Positions 1-10,555 of a stretch of DNA of 64,000 bases are shown here, piece by piece. The position numbers were made by a program, and so were the translations under genes. Below the pieces are notes generated by a model. That model searched no databases. It saw nothing but the letters and a program-made list of their open reading frames with translations, and was not told the DNA's origin. Source of the stretch: Palaemon carinicauda (Eukaryota; Arthropoda; Malacostraca; Decapoda; Palaemonidae); NCBI RefSeq assembly GCF_036898095.1, contig NC_090768.1:50960042-51024041 (forward strand), given 5' to 3'. Position 1 is the first letter of the stretch. Each line of letters starts with the position of its first letter.

Positions 1-564
1 ACAAACTACAGACGGTAACATACTATACATTTTATTGTCACAATTTTCAGGAAATTTATGATAACAGCACAAGTATAATTAATGAAGTAAATAGTACTAT
101 ATATAAAAAGACCCATAATAATATCTCCCACTAGTGCATGGGATGTTACTGCTATTATTGCTAATAGGCCTACTATTGCTATGCCTTTAAAAAAGGTACT
201 TTGTGATGTCCCTTTCGTAAATGTGCTTATCAATGAAAATTTTTATGCTTATTGGACGATTCCGTTTTCCATAGATTTGGCTATATAGGCCTAAAAATGC
301 TGTATCATACACATAAGTATTACTGTATTTGCCTAACCAAATGCTAAACCTTATCAACTCATTTAAAACAATCTATAGAGGAACGTGTATTTCCAAGAAT
401 TTATTTAATACAGTAGTTCTACTGCTTATGAACATTAGCATACAGTGGAAACCCATAGCTTTTACCCCGAAAAGCTTATGATACTCATTCTACACCAAAC
501 ACTGAAAGGCTATGGAATGAATATTACACATAAGTCAAAATGGTTTTACAGATACTAAAATTCT
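1..564. other. AT-rich sequence, no supported gene
   Basis: No splice-flanked coding exon or known repeat is visible. A 75-codon minus-strand frame (6-233) has a hydrophobic middle but no start context, homology or splice support, so I do not call it. The stretch is probably intronic, upstream of the plus-strand terminal exon at 2630. Confidence 0.4.
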
Positions 565-1751
565 GGGGGAACAAAACAGACAACCAGCTGCTACAAAACC
601 TTGAGAGGGGGGAGCCAAAACCAGAAATTAATTACAGATAATATAACTTTGGGGGAACAAAACAGACGACCAGCTGCTACAAAACCTTGAGAGGGGGGAG
701 CCAAAACCAGAAATTAATTACAGATAATATAACTTTGGGGGAACAAAACAGACGACCAGCTGCTACAAAACCTTGAGAGGGGGGAGCCAAAACCAGAAAT
801 TAATTACAGATAATATAACTTTGGGGGAACAAAACAGACGACCAGCTGCTACAAAACCTTGAGAGGGGGGAGCCAAAACCAGAAATTAATTACAGATAAT
901 ATAACTTTGGGGGAACAAAACAGACGACCAGCTGCTACAAAACCTTGAGAGGGGGGAGCCAAAACCAGAAATTAATTACAGATAATATAACTTTGGGGGA
1001 ACAAAACAGACGACCAGCTGCTACAAAACCTTGAGAGGGGGGAGCCAAAACCAGAAATTAATTACAGATAATATAACTTTGGGGGAACAAAACAGACAAC
1101 CAGCTGCTACAAAACCTTGAGAGGGGGGAGCCAAAACCAGAAATTAATTACAGATAATATAACTTTGGGGGAACAAAACAGACGACCAGCTGCTACAAAA
1201 CCTTGAGAGGGGGGAGCCAAAACCAGAAATTAATTACAGATAATATAACTTTGGGGGAACAAAACAGACGACCAGCTGCTACAAAACCTTGAGAGGGGGG
1301 AGCCAAAACCAGAAATTAATTACAGATAATATAACTTTGGGGGAACAAAACAGACGACCAGCTGCTACAAAACCTTGAGAGGGGGGAGCCAAAACCAGAA
1401 ATTAATTACAGATAATATAACTTTGGGGGAACAAAACAGACAACCAGCTGCTACAAAACCTTGAGAGGGGGGAGCCAAAACCAGAAATTAATTACAGATA
1501 ATATAACTTTGGGGGAACAAAACAGACAACCAGCTGCTACAAAACCTTGAGAGGGGGGAGCCAAAACCAGAAATTAATTACAGATAATATAACTTTGGGG
1601 GAACAAAACAGACAACCAGCTGCTACAAAACCTTGAGAGGGGGGAGCCAAAACCAGAAATTAATTACAGATAATATAACTTTGGGGGAACAAAACAGACA
1701 ACCAGCTGCTACAAAACCGGGGGGGGGGGGGCAAAACCAGAAATTAACCAG
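565..1751. repeat. 86-bp tandem satellite, about 14 units
   Basis: The word GGGGGAACAAAACAGAC recurs at 565, 651, 737, 823 and on to 1683, always 86 bases apart, giving 14 units. Units are almost identical. The main variant is GACGACC versus GACAACC just after the start. The last unit breaks into a run of 13 or more G and then GCAAAACCAG. No unit carries a conserved open frame. The near-identity implies recent amplification or homogenisation. Confidence 0.95.
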
Positions 1752-2040
1752 ACCCTTAACAATATATTTTAACACATGTTATGCTTTCAGATTTCAAATG
1801 CAAATAAATTAAATAACTTTATTTATGGCTGACAAATCAGTTGCAAGACTACTAAAAAATGGCTGCTATAAACTCGATAGTAAGTAGGCTATTCGCTTTT
1901 CAATTAAAACAATTAGATGGCCAATCATGGGGCATTAATTAAATACATTAATTAAATTGTTTGTCTTTACATTCAAAAGCATATCGTGTGCTTAACAAAA
2001 TTATTCCATTTTTTTTTTTTTCAGAAGTTTCCATGGTTAG

Positions 2041-2108
2041 TTTACAAAAGCCGCGCATGCGTAATGACAACAGGTTCGGATTGTAGCAAGAACTAAAATT
2101 AATATCTA

Positions 2109-2171
<63 letters not shown>

Positions 2172-2629
2172 TTACTAAGCTACAACCCTAGTTGGAAAAG
2201 CAGTATGCTATAAGCCCAGGGGCTCCAACAGGGAAAATAGCTCAGTGCGGAAAGGAAAAAAGGAAAATAAAATATTCTAAGAAGAGTAACAACAATAAAT
2301 ATCTCCTATATAAACTATAAAACTATAAACTATAGGATATAATCGTTATTCATAATGCGTCAAGAAAAAAAAATAGTAACCATTGTTAATTTAACATTAA
2401 AAGCAGTTAAAATTACTGAATTTAACCGCCTACTTTTTCCTCATGATTTGTTTACAAAAGCCGCGCATGCGCAATGACAACAGGTTCGTGTTGTGTCAAA
2501 AACCAGACTATAGTAATATATATAGAGTATAATCGTAATCTATAATGCATCAAGGAAAAAATTAACCCCTATTAATTTAAAATTAAGAAAAAAACAGCTA
2601 AAATGACTGAATTTACCTGCCTATTTCAG
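2041..2629 (+). repeat. Tandem duplication of an intron end (two copies)
   Basis: Copy 1 starts at about 2041 (TTTACAAAAGCCGCGCATGC) and copy 2 at about 2449 with the same word. Both continue through matching ATAATCGT, ATAATGC, CAAG and ACTGAATTTA blocks. Copy 1 is split by a minus-strand LINE tail at about 2109-2335. Copy 2 ends in the splice acceptor CCTGCCTATTTCAG used by the exon at 2630. The matching end of copy 1 (CCGCCTACTTTTTCCTCATG) has lost the AG. Each copy has a GCGCATGCG palindrome; copy 2 (CGCGCATGCGCA) fits the NRF1 consensus. Confidence 0.7.
2109..2335 (-). mobile_element. 5'-truncated LINE 3' tail with (TTA)n
   Basis: A (TTA)n run at 2109-2169 is followed by the window's commonest interspersed repeat, read antisense: CTACAACCCTAGTTGGAAAA, then AAGCCCAGGGGCTCCAACAG and GGGAAAATAGCTCAG. 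In sense orientation this is the end of a non-LTR element whose 3' end is (TAA)n. It interrupts copy 1 of the flanking duplication. Confidence 0.75.
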
Positions 2630-2943
2630 AAGACATCACCATCAACACAGCAGAATCTTGGATTTGGATACTTGGATCAGTAGGCAGTGTGCCGGCGTTA
2701 CCTCTTATCATCGGTGTCGCGGTTCTCGTATTCATCGTCATTGCGATCGCAATCGTCGTATGCTGTTCGCGAAAACGTGGTAAGAAAACGCCCGAAGACA
2801 GGAGACTCAGTACAAGGTCAATTCCGTTGAAGAAGACTTATAGTTACGACGAAGGACCTCCCAGGAGTGTTTATGATCCTGTTCCACAGGATGAACTGAA
2901 TGGTGCCTACCAGCGCAGTAACTTGAAGACCTTTGGTTACTAG
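2630..2943 (+). CDS. Terminal exon of an unrecognised single-pass membrane protein
   Basis: A pyrimidine-rich acceptor (CCTATTTCAG) ends at 2629, and an open frame then runs to TAG at 2941-2943. Codons begin at 2632, so bases 2630-2631 complete a codon started in the upstream exon. The exon encodes 103 residues: a short lumenal segment (DITINTAESWIWILG), a hydrophobic helix at about residues 23-43, two juxtamembrane cysteines (CC), basic CSRKRGKK, then a polar 55-residue tail rich in Tyr, Pro and Ser (YSYDEG, SVYDPV) ending FGY. This is type I topology with a cytoplasmic tail that could be phosphorylated; the Cys pair could be palmitoylated (inference). Upstream exons lie outside the window or in its first 2.6 kb. 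I do not recognise the family. There is no start codon here because it is an internal or last exon. Confidence 0.7.
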
Positions 2944-3540
2944 GGATTAAGTAGTTACTTTCGGTAGTTACTCTCATTGGTTACTTGGTAACCGAATTGA
3001 AATGGATTAACGAACAAATAGTCGAATTCATGTTAGATTTGCAGTGATAATATTAACTGTGTAGCGAAGCAAAATGGGCGGTCTAACATATGCATTGAGA
3101 TCATTATTTATATGTGAATTATCTTTAATTACGATAAGTTATAGACAATAGGCATATTCATAAGATTTGTCATATATTTATTGATGTGTGACTAGTGTTA
3201 ATTATAAGAAAATAGCTCATCTCTGCAACAAGACAAGATGGTTTACGCAGGCAGTGACAGACTAGGTCTAGACAGTGACAGTCTAGGTCTAGGCAGTGAC
3301 AGAGTAGGTCCATTGGTGAGTATTGATGGCAACATTGCATATTCCATTCATTACATACTATGTATCACTTACGTAAATGTAGTTTGAAGTAATTATTCCT
3401 GCTCTGTGATAGTCTTATATGCTAACCTATTAGTCACTGGACACTAGGCCTAGTATGTGAATTCGGTGAGAGCATATCTTGGTCGATTATCATGTGAGTA
3501 ACAGTACCATCAAGATAACTTAATATCTCACTAAGGTTAA
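2944..3540 (+). other. Likely 3' untranslated or flanking sequence
   Basis: No coding signal. It contains a short imperfect repeat at about 3249-3310 (GACAGTCTAGGTCTAGGCAG type, three copies) and scattered TAGGCCT words. Confidence 0.35.
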
Positions 3541-4110
3541 ATATATTGGGTCTTTTCGGTTTGAGTGCCTATCGAATTTTAATGTTTTTTTTATTCCAAT
3601 GTATGTATTTTGATGTGGAAAACCCAAAAATGATAACCATTTTGTGGAGAAATTATTTATTGATGGATGTGATAGGTAGTGGCTGTAAGGAGGGGGGGTC
3701 GCAGGGGCTAGGCCTAGGTAGGGGTACAGGGCCCTAGGTTAGGTGGTTGTATTAGGTTCGGTAGTGTCCCGAAAATCACTGTGGCCTTAAGGGGGGTTCT
3801 CGGGGGGGGGGGGGGGGGGCGGGGGGGCGGAGGCCCCCCCCCCGGTAGGCCTAGGTAGGGATACAGGGCCCCTATGCTAGGTTAGGTGGGTTTTCTTAGG
3901 TTCAGTAGTGCCCTGAAAATCAAGAAAGCGCACAGAGAAATCGCAGCATTTCAGTAAGATATTGATTGATATAAGCCAATTTAAGTGTTAATAAATAATT
4001 TCTCCACAAAATGGTTATCATTTTAGGGTTTTCCACATCAAAATACATACTTTGGAATAAAAAAAACATTTAAATTCGATAGGCACTCAAACCGAAAAGA
4101 TCCAATATAT
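3541..4110. mobile_element. Fold-back DNA element with about 125-bp inverted repeats
   Basis: The left arm (about 3541-3665, starting ATATATTGGGTCTTTTCGGT) matches the reverse complement of the right arm (about 3985-4110, ending TCCAATATAT). Both contain GAGTGCCTATCGAA, a poly-T stretch, GATGTGGAAAACCC and ATGATAACCATTTTGTGG. The centre is GC-rich, with two direct copies of a TAGGCCTAGGTAGGG(G/A)TACAGG block and G and C runs (about 3799-3842). There is no transposase frame, so it is non-autonomous. Family and target-site duplication are not clear. Confidence 0.75.
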
Positions 4111-4231
4111 TACCTTCTCAGTGGATAAATGCTAATGATGCTACAGTTACTAATAATTGGTAAGTTTTCGTAAATTTTCCCTATGCGCCATTACTAGTAG
4201 CCTAAACATGAAACATCTCATGTTATCTGAT

Positions 4232-6140
4232 CCAACCAATGAAATCATGTCCTTTCTCCCTTTCCCCTTCCAATTACTTAAACTTTCTTAGGATACCATG
4301 TTCTTAACAATAAAAATACCACCGTGGGTTGCTAAACTTTCTTAGGATACCATGTTCTTAACAATAAAAATACCACCGTGGGTTGCTAAACTTTCTTAGG
4401 ATACCATGTTCTTAACAATAAAAATACCACCGTGGGTTGCTAAACTTTCTTAGGATACCATGTTCTTAACAATAAAAATACCACCGTGGGTTGCTAAACT
4501 TTCTTAGGATACCATGTTCTTAACAATAAAAATACCACCGTGGGTTGCTAAACTTTCTTAGGATACCATGTTCTTAACAATAAAAATACCACCGTGGGTT
4601 GCTAAACTTTCTTAGGATACCATGTTCTTAACAATAAAAATACCACCGTGGGTTGCTAAACTTTCTTAGGATACCATGTTCTTACCAATAAAAATACCAC
4701 CGTGGGTTGCTAAACTTTCTTAGGATACCATGTTCTTACCAATAAAAATACCACCGTGGGTTGCTAAACTTTCCTAGGATACCATGTTCTTAACAATAAA
4801 AATACCACAGTGGGTTGCTAAACTTTCTTTGGATACCATGTTCTTTACAATAAAAATACCACAGTGGGTTGCTAAACTTTCTTTGGATACCATGTTCTTA
4901 ACAATAAAAATACCACAGTGGGTTGCTAAACTTTCTTTGGATACCATGTTCTTAACAATAAAAATACCACAGTGGGTTGCTAAACTTTCTTTGGATACCA
5001 TGTTCTTAACAATAAAAATACCACAGTGGGTTGCTAAACTTTCCTAGGATACCATGTTCTTAACAATAAAAATATCTCGGTAGGTTGCTAAACTTTCTTA
5101 GGATACCATGTTCTTACCAATAAAACTACCGCAGTGGGTTGCTAAACTTTCTTAGGATACCATGTTCTTACCAATAGAACTACCGCAGTGGGTTGCTAAA
5201 CTTTCTTTGGATACCATGTTCTTAACAATAAAAATACCACAGTGGGTTGCTAAACTTTCTTTGGATACCATGTTCTTACCAATAGAACTACCGCAGTGGG
5301 TTGCTAAACTTTCTTAGGATACCATGTTCTTACCAATAAAACTACCGCAGTGGGTTGCTAAACTTTCTTAGGATACCATGTTCTTACCAATAAAACTACC
5401 GCAGTGGGTTGCTAAACTTTCTTAGGATACCATGTTCTTAACAATAGAACTACCACAGTGGGTTGCTAAACTTTCTTAGGATACCATGTTCTTACCAATA
5501 GAACTACCACAGTGGGTTGCTAAACTTTCTTAGGATACCATGTTCTTACCAATAAAACTACCACAGTGGGTTGCTAAACTTTCTTAGGATACCATGTTCT
5601 TACCAATAAAACTACCACAGTGGGTTGCTAAACTTTCTTAGGATACCATGTTCTTACCAATAAAACTACCACAGTGGGTTGCTAAACTTTCTTAGGATAC
5701 CATGTTCTTAACAATAAAACTACCACAGTGGGTTGCTAAACTTTCCTAGGATACCATGTTCTTAACAATAAAACTACCACAGTGGGTTGCTAAACTTTCT
5801 TAGGATACCATGTTCTTACCAATAAAACTACCACAGTGGGTTGCTAAACTTTCTTAGGATACCATGTACTTAACAATAAAAATAACACAGTAGGTTGCTA
5901 AAACGAATAAGGTATTGTCTCAACGTATTTCAAGGTTAAAGATTAAATGTGTCGGACTTCAGTTCCAAACTCTAACCAATGAAGTCATGTCCTTACTCCC
6001 TTTCCCCTTCCAATTACTTAAACTTTCGTAAGATACCATGTTCTTAACAATGAAAATACCACACCAGGTTGCTAAAACGGATAAGGTTTTGTCTCAACGT
6101 ATTTCAAGGTTAAAGATTTAAGGTGTCGCACTTCAGTTCC
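4232..6140. repeat. Duplicated flanks around the 54-bp array
   Basis: The block CCAATGAAATCATGTCC plus CCCTTTCCCCTTCCAATTAC at about 4235-4280 reappears at about 5977-6022, followed again by a single array-like unit. The following segment AAAACG.ATAAGGT.TTGTCTCAACG with TTTCAAGGTTAAAGATT is also present twice (about 5910-5960 and 6072-6120). The array therefore grew inside a larger duplicated module. Confidence 0.7.
4281..5903. repeat. 54-bp minisatellite, about 30 units
   Basis: GGATACCATGTTCTTA recurs every 54 bases from 4291 (4291, 4345, 4399 and so on) to about 5860. Sub-families differ at ACCGTGGG / ACAGTGGG / ACCGCAGTGGG, TTAACAATA / TTACCAATA and CTTAGG / CTTTGG, and they cluster in blocks. 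Because 54 is a multiple of 3, an 18-residue repeat stays open on both strands in the 4774-5047 segment. That is an effect of the period and not evidence of a protein. Confidence 0.95.
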
Positions 6141-7048
6141 AATCTTCCAGTAACATCTGAAAACACTTGCCAAAATGTCAACCAGTATAAGCCCAACACC
6201 CCAACTATGGTGCCCAGCCACAGCAGTTACCTCCCCAGTAAACAGTTTAAATGAACCGTTTGAGGCAGGGAGCAATCTTCCGTCCTGTAAATGCAAGGTG
6301 AACCTGTTACTACTGTACTAGTCAGGATTCAGATTGGGATGAAATTAAAACTTAGGATTTTCATCAAGAAATTTGTTTTTACAGAAAAAGTTTACAGTAC
6401 TTAGTATTAACAAAGATTTTTACCCATCTATTAATTGGTAGAGTGCCCGCTAAGTTATTTTGTGGAATGAGCAATCAGGGACCAGGAGCCATCTTCGTTT
6501 TGCCGAACTGCACACAGGTCAGATTAAATCTGATGTTCCCACGGAAAAATTATTGTATTGCTTTTCATTGAAGTGGGTCATGGGTGCTGCAATGTACCAT
6601 GCATAACGACATGGCATTTTTGGCCAGCTTGGGCAAAGAAGAGATTAGTTTGTTCATTATAGACTGGCTGATTTTTTCCACCAAACAGGGTTCTTGTGGT
6701 AAGTTCACAGCTCTCAAAGGCAGTTAAAAACAAACTCGGTGAGTAATGATCATGTAACCTACATTGGGTTAGGATAGAACAAGAGGTATATATAAGCTTT
6801 CTAGCTCCAGTAATAGTAAATATTTTCTTATGTTTTCCAGAGAACCTAAAATGTTTTATCAGCAAGAACACAATATATTGAGTAAGATTTAAGTTATTTT
6901 ATTGAGGGGGAGTGAGTAAGTAGCCTACATGTTTTCACTCGTGAGGTTGGAAAAAAATGCGATGATGTGATGTTTTCTAGTAACGGTGCATGTTTAAAAT
7001 CTGCCAAATTTAATTGGTTAAGTTATTTGTAAGTGGGGCATTATTAGC
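6141..7048. other. Non-coding, nothing recognised
   Basis: Frames on either strand here lack splice or start support and have no recognisable domain. Confidence 0.4.
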
Positions 7049-7049
7049 C

Positions 7050-7080
<31 letters not shown>

Positions 7081-7131
7081 CTGTATCTATCATGGCACTT
7101 CTCCCAATTTTTTTGGGGTAGCCAACATGAA
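7049..7131. repeat. (TCTA)n microsatellite plus short dispersed repeat
   Basis: About eight TCTA units are followed by GGCACTTCTCCCAATTTTTT and GGGGTAGCCAAC. The same unit occurs in reverse complement at about 40119-40160 next to TATGTATG, so the microsatellite belongs to a small repeat family. Confidence 0.6.
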
Positions 7132-8197
7132 CATAAAAAGAAGAGGGGATTTTTTTTCTCTTCGTTTCCCCCAGATTCAGTTAAGTTTGATTGGTACTTC
7201 TAGGGTGCCACATTATTCAGTACTGTATTCTAAGTCAGAATAGGTGGGGGTCCACCTTGCATCTCCATCCAGGTAGTAGGACTACCCAACGGCCAAGGTT
7301 ACGTTTGGATATACAGTACTGTACAGTTACTCTTTTAAGGGCCTTGCTAAATTTATATGTTAGTGGTCTGATTTTTGTTTTCTGTAATTTTTCTAGGTTG
7401 GATTGCATTTCAGAGTTGAAAGTATTTTTTTTTTTTTTTTTTTTTGCTTTTGTTTGAACGATTCTAACATTTTTTTTCATTGGAAATCAGTAGTTTTAAA
7501 GGTAAATGTCTCGTTACTAATTAGGGAGCTTTATTATTTTACAGTGACTGTTACTAATGTCTGGAGTAGTAGTATGGCCCTTATATGTCACTGTCTTTAG
7601 CTCATTAGTAATACACTGTAGGACATTTTGATTTAAGAGTATTCAGGCAATCTCCATTTTATTCATGTAGCTGCTCCCTACTGTCCTCCCAACATGTGCT
7701 TCAGTGTCCAGTGTGTCTTTAAGGTCAAATAAATGCTTTAATTCAACAAATGGATTACAGCATATTAAAAAAAAGAGCTATCCTGATATGACCCATATCC
7801 AAAATCAATTGTACTGGTCCTATTTTCGCTGCTTACTGTCCTGAATCGTGTACTTTGTAACTTGTGATTTCTAGGAGTTTCAAGTACAGTCCTATCCATT
7901 TTAGCTTTCCCTACTAGAAAACTATTGTTTCCCATTTGCATTCACCTCCCTTCCAGAATGGTTAGACATATAGGTTGGAGAAAATAAGAAAAAAAAAAAA
8001 AGTGTTCCACTAACAGTTGGTGTCAAGATAAAATTAAAGTAAAAATTTGTATAGTTTTTGGTTTATGTAATTACTGTAGGGAAACATGAATGTATCCTCT
8101 TTTACCTGTGGGGTATGCTCATTATAGAAAAACTTAATTCGGTTTACAAGTGTAGTGATAGGTACTGTAATTGGTACTGTCGATAGCAGTTTTATAA
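7132..8197. other. Non-coding, nothing recognised
   Basis: A poly-T run lies at about 7427-7445. TACAGTACTGTA-like palindromes (about 7311-7325) are the only notable words. No coding exon was supported. Confidence 0.35.
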
Positions 8198-8620
8198 GCA
8201 TTGTTATTATTAGAGATAGCCAAGCCACAAACTTAGTTGGAAAAGCAGATGGTACAAGCCCAAGGGCTCCAACAAGGAAAAAGAAAATAAGTAAAAAAGG
8301 AAACGAGTAAACTATACAGTACTGTATATGATTAGTAATCGTAAAAAATTTAAAATATCCTACAACCCCTAACAGCATTAAAATAATTTGTCATACATTA
8401 TATAAATAATGAAGAGAAAATCTGTCAATCTGTTCAACTTAGAAATATTCACTGCAAGTTTCAACTTCTGAAGTTCCACTGGCTCAATTTCCTGATTAGG
8501 AAGATCATTTCACAGTTTAGTTGCAGATGGAATAAGACTTCTAGAATACTTAGTAGTATTGGGCCTTATGATGGAGAAGGCAAGACTGTTAGAATTCTAG
8601 TATCGAGTCACCATAATATA
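8198..8620 (-). mobile_element. LINE 3' end with decayed ORF2 C-terminus
   Basis: Read on the minus strand, about 8610-8360 encodes a peptide resembling the LINE copy at 54590-54818 (NTTKYSRSLIPSATKL, then NDLPN, then LKLAVNI.KLNRLT). It is followed by the tail shared with the other copies (CCTTGTTGGAGCCCTTGGGC, then CCAAGTTTGTGGCTTGGC) at 8318-8200. The Trp codon before NDLPN is a stop (TGA) here, so the copy is dead. The family ends normally in (TAA)n; only a vestige remains. Confidence 0.65.
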
Positions 8621-9588
8621 GTAAACTAGCTAAGTTCATCTTAATTGTTAAAGACCCTATTGCAAGTGATGTCAGTAGGCTAAACCACTCTTGACTAATC
8701 CAGTATACTGTAGGGCTATTGGGTTCAAAGTGTTAATCATACACAGTGTGTGGTATGCCCATGTTTTATGGATATTTAACACATAATGTCCATTGCCATG
8801 CAAGTGAAATTGTATTACTTTGCTTGTTTAAATAATAAATAAACATTGGATGAGTTTTGGTATTGTGTCGGGTAAGGTTTCAAGTAGAACCTGGCACCCT
8901 AGTTTAGGTAAGCGCTATTGGGTAGAATTGTTCTCAGATGAAATAGCTGCACAGTACAGTCTCTTTGCACTGGACGTACAGCTGTCTGCGGTTTTAACCT
9001 GCAGGTTACACTTTTGTCATATTGTGCAAATATTTAAAATGTTTAGATTTAAAATTGAAATACCTTTTGTTCCTTTTCTTTTTATTGGTTTCCTCGTTTA
9101 CAAGAATGTTGGAGTTGCGACAAGTTGGATCTTAACTCTGTCTTAACTTTGCATCCATTAGAAATTATTCAATTTGCGAGCAGTTCCTGAAATGATTTTG
9201 AATGTAAATTGTCAAGATTTATAACTAAACCAAAATTTGGCATATATGGTGGAAAAAGTCCCTCAACAGCAGATTGTTTTAAGACTTTCCCATAACTACG
9301 GTGAATGGCAATTAAAGTTTTTACAAGGATGAACATGTTATTTATTCATGGACTAATAGCGTACATTTTGAACATATAGTTCGCCTAAGGAATAGAAAAC
9401 TTATTTCTTTATATATTTTCATTGTAACATTTAGGCCTGCAGTACTTCAAAACTGTCAAAATATTGAATCTCGTTTCATGCTTTTAAATGAAGTATAAAT
9501 GAGTTGAAATGAGAGCAGATAATAATTTTTCCTTTTTTTTTTTAATTTGCTTTCCATGCTTTTACAAAATAGACCCTGTGACATTCCA
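8621..9588. other. Non-coding, nothing recognised
   Basis: A 98-codon plus-strand frame at 8850-9146 has no domain, splice or start context. The rest is AT-rich. Confidence 0.35.
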
Positions 9589-9901
9589 TTAACCTTTTTA
9601 CCCCCAAAGGACATACTAGTACGTTTCACAAAACTCATCCCTTTACCCCCATGGACGTACCGGTACGTCCTTGCAAAAAACTGCTATTTACATTTTTTTT
9701 TGCATATTTTTGATAAGTTTTTGAGAAAATTCAGGCATTTTCCAAGAGAATGAAACCAACCTGACCCCTCTATGACGAAAATTAAGGCTGTTAGAGCAAT
9801 TTAAAAGAAATATACTGCAAAATGTGCTTGAAAAAAAAAAAATAACCCCTAGGGGGTTAAGGGTTGGAAAGTTCCAAATAGCCCGGGGGTGAAAGGGTTA
9901 A
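9589..9901. mobile_element. piggyBac-like MITE with TTAA target duplication
   Basis: TTAA at 9589-9592 and TTAA at 9898-9901 bracket about 305 bp. The left end CCTTTTTACCCCCAAAGG is the inverted counterpart of the right end CCCGGGGGTGAAAGGG. Ends beginning CC(C)TTT next to TTAA are typical of piggyBac elements. The inside has paired GTACG palindromes (ACTAGTACGT, ACCGGTACGT) and no coding frame. Confidence 0.65.
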
Positions 9902-10012
9902 TAGGGGGATTATTGTGTAGTGCCCAAGGAGGAATATAATCAGCTTTAACAAGAACACAACCTTTATCTTTTATATACAGTAGTAGGATTTCATATGATG
10001 ATTTACTTTATC

Positions 10013-10235
10013 CATATGATCAGCGCTGAAGTCCCCTCTCCATCCAAGGTAGGACCAGGGAGGGGCAGGCAATGGCTGCTGATGACTCAGCAGGTAGAGT
10101 TATAGGCTCCACCATTCCTTAGCTCACAAGGATGGTGAGGTTGCAACGACCAAAGAAACTAACTAGTTTAAGTGGGACTCGAACCCCAGTCTGGCAATCA
10201 CCAGTCAGGGACGTTACCACATCGGCCACCACAAC
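10013..10235 (-). mobile_element. tRNA-derived SINE, 3'-truncated
   Basis: Read on the minus strand, it starts with a tRNA-like head: an A-box-like TGGTAACGTCCCTGACTGG, then a B box GGGGTTCGAGTCCC. The body contains GAGCCTATAACTCTACC and CAGCAGCCATTGCCTGCCCC. Two related copies lie at about 53888-54186 (minus) and 56525-56840 (plus). This copy lacks their 3' part (GGCATTGCCACTGTCCC) and lies 22 bp from the DIRS left end. Confidence 0.75.
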
Positions 10236-10256
10236 CTTTAATTGCCTTTAAATTGA

Positions 10257-10441
10257 CATTTGTTCCATAACTGAAATACAAACCACACTATTTACATGGG
10301 GTAATTACTTCGGCGTAGCTGAAATGACGAGCCATGAGAATTTTAACGAGGGTTTACTACCCCTCCGCTAGTTAGCGGGGGGGGGGGGGGGGGTAGCTTG
10401 CTACCCCTCCCCCCTCACACACAGTGAGTGCTTCAATTTAC
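10257..10441 (+). repeat. DIRS left terminus and inverted terminal repeat
   Basis: Bases 10289-10441 match the reverse complement of about 17845-18013 (GTAATTACTTCGGCGTAGCT, CCCCTCCGCTAGTTAGCGGG, CACACACAGTGAGTGCTTCA). The outermost 10257-10301 pairs with the first half of the internal complementary region. A G run (about 10378-10394) faces a C run in the right repeat. Confidence 0.9.
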
Positions 10442-10555
10442 TTTTGGCTCGGAGAGACGACAGACCTGTCTGCACTCTCCTCCGTTTTTGACTGCCATAA
10501 TCTGTTTTGCTTTTTCTTTCAGTGTGTGTTTGAAGTTGGCCTCTATTCTTTCATC

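Noticed and set aside
6..233. 75-codon minus-strand frame with a hydrophobic middle
   Set aside because: No homology, no splice or start context; AT-rich sequence often gives Ile/Leu-rich frames.
560..1750. CRISPR-like regular repeat
   Set aside because: There are no unique spacers; the 86-bp unit repeats in full, so it is an ordinary satellite in a eukaryotic genome.
4774..5047. Open frames of 75 and 87 codons with 18-residue repeats on both strands
   Set aside because: They follow from a 54-bp period without stops in one sub-block; neighbouring units break the frame.
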